Below, piece by piece: positions 12,870 to 13,147 of a DNA stretch of 13,147 nt (the stretch's first letter is position 1; the number at the start of each line of letters is the position of its first letter). Origin of the DNA: Bacillota bacterium. GTDB lineage: Bacteria > Bacillota > Clostridia > Oscillospirales > Acutalibacteraceae. The stretch is taken from the NCBI GenBank assembly GCA_023460155.1, contig JAEWRF010000140.1:1-13147 (forward strand), read 5' to 3'. The notes under the pieces were generated by a model, which saw only the letters and a program-made list of their open reading frames with translations, was not told where the DNA came from and ran no database searches. The position numbers and the translations under genes were made by a program.

Positions 12870-13147
12870 ATGCACAAAAAATACATATTGCCGGTTTTGC
12901 TGACGCTTCTTCTGCTGCTTCCCGCGTGCACCACGGCCGAATGCCCAACCCTTTCGTCCGTTCCGCCCCCCGCCGCCTCCCGTGCAAGCTCCGCTTCGGC
13001 ATCTTCGGCGGCGGCTTCTGGCGTTTCCCCGGCCTCATCGGAAGCGGTTTCCTCCGAAGCGCCGCAGGCTTCGTCGGTTCCGGCTGAAAGCTCTTCCTCC
13101 GGCGTTTCATCGTCCGGGCCGGCGGGTTCCTCCGCGGCCCCGGCGTC
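12870..13147 (+). CDS. Lipoprotein with Ser/Ala/Pro linker, N-terminal fragment (runs off right edge)
   Basis: An open frame of 92 codons continues past the window end. A very strong ribosome site, GGGAGGGGGG (12855-12864), precedes the ATG. The start MHKKYILPVLLTLLLLLPAC is a lipoprotein signal: basic start, Leu-rich core and a lipobox LPAC with the lipidated cysteine at C20. Everything after about residue 27 is low-complexity Ser, Ala, Pro, Gly and Val (SSASASSAAASG and similar), a typical surface linker between the membrane anchor and a folded domain. That domain lies beyond the window, so function cannot be stated. Solute-binding, peptidase and stress-sensing lipoproteins all have such linkers. 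Confidence 0.85.
   Translation, partial: MHKKYILPVLLTLLLLLPACTTAECPTLSSVPPPAASRASSASASSAAASGVSPASSEAVSSEAPQASSVPAESSSSGVSSSGPAGSSAAPA

Overview
The window reads as chromosome of a strictly anaerobic, moderately GC-rich Gram-positive of the Clostridia, most likely Oscillospirales-like. This is inferred from protein families (radical SAM/SPASM enzymes, lysine 2,3-aminomutase, aldo/keto reductase with a ferredoxin tail, flavodiiron protein, acyl-CoA dehydrogenase), strong purine-rich Shine-Dalgarno sites, and a lipoprotein with a Ser/Ala/Pro linker. No rRNA, tRNA, CRISPR array, transposase or integrase is visible. No gap between genes exceeds about 250 bases.

Layout. (1) 1-1912: two divergent radical SAM genes. 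The left one is cut by the window edge after 112 codons, but its N-terminal domain aligns without gaps near its end to that of the right one, so they look like paralogues. (2) 1919-5806: a redox module. It has a terminator inside an outer 14-bp inverted repeat, an Rrf2-family regulator with three cysteines, a tandem-operator region, a three-domain fusion (acyl-CoA dehydrogenase, EtfA FAD domain, rubredoxin), and a flavodiiron protein 14 bases downstream, closed by a strong terminator. (3) 5807-6591: a PadR-family regulator with two overlapping palindromes over its putative promoter. (4) 6718-9021: an ATP-grasp ligase of the D-Ala-D-Ala ligase superfamily, translationally overlapped with a lysine 2,3-aminomutase (KamA) that appears to start on a rare ATA codon. 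(5) 9057-11338: a 718-residue secreted protein of repeated beta-rich modules. (6) 11363-12665: an aldo/keto reductase with two four-cysteine clusters. (7) 12699-13147: a promoter, a leader of about 140 bases and the start of a lipoprotein cut by the right edge.

How the genes work together. The most coherent unit is regions 2487-5745. All cofactor domains needed to carry electrons from an acyl-CoA substrate via FAD (dehydrogenase), FAD (Etf shuttle domain) and Fe (rubredoxin) to FMN/diiron (flavodiiron protein) are encoded by two adjacent genes, next to a regulator with a plausible Fe-S site. I infer a dedicated acyl-CoA-fuelled O2 or NO scavenging chain. The second unit, ATP-grasp plus KamA, predicts a beta-lysine-containing dipeptide or conjugate, with the ligase in the place where an acetyltransferase sits in the known N-epsilon-acetyl-beta-lysine pathway. 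Both interpretations are inferences from domain content and gene order.
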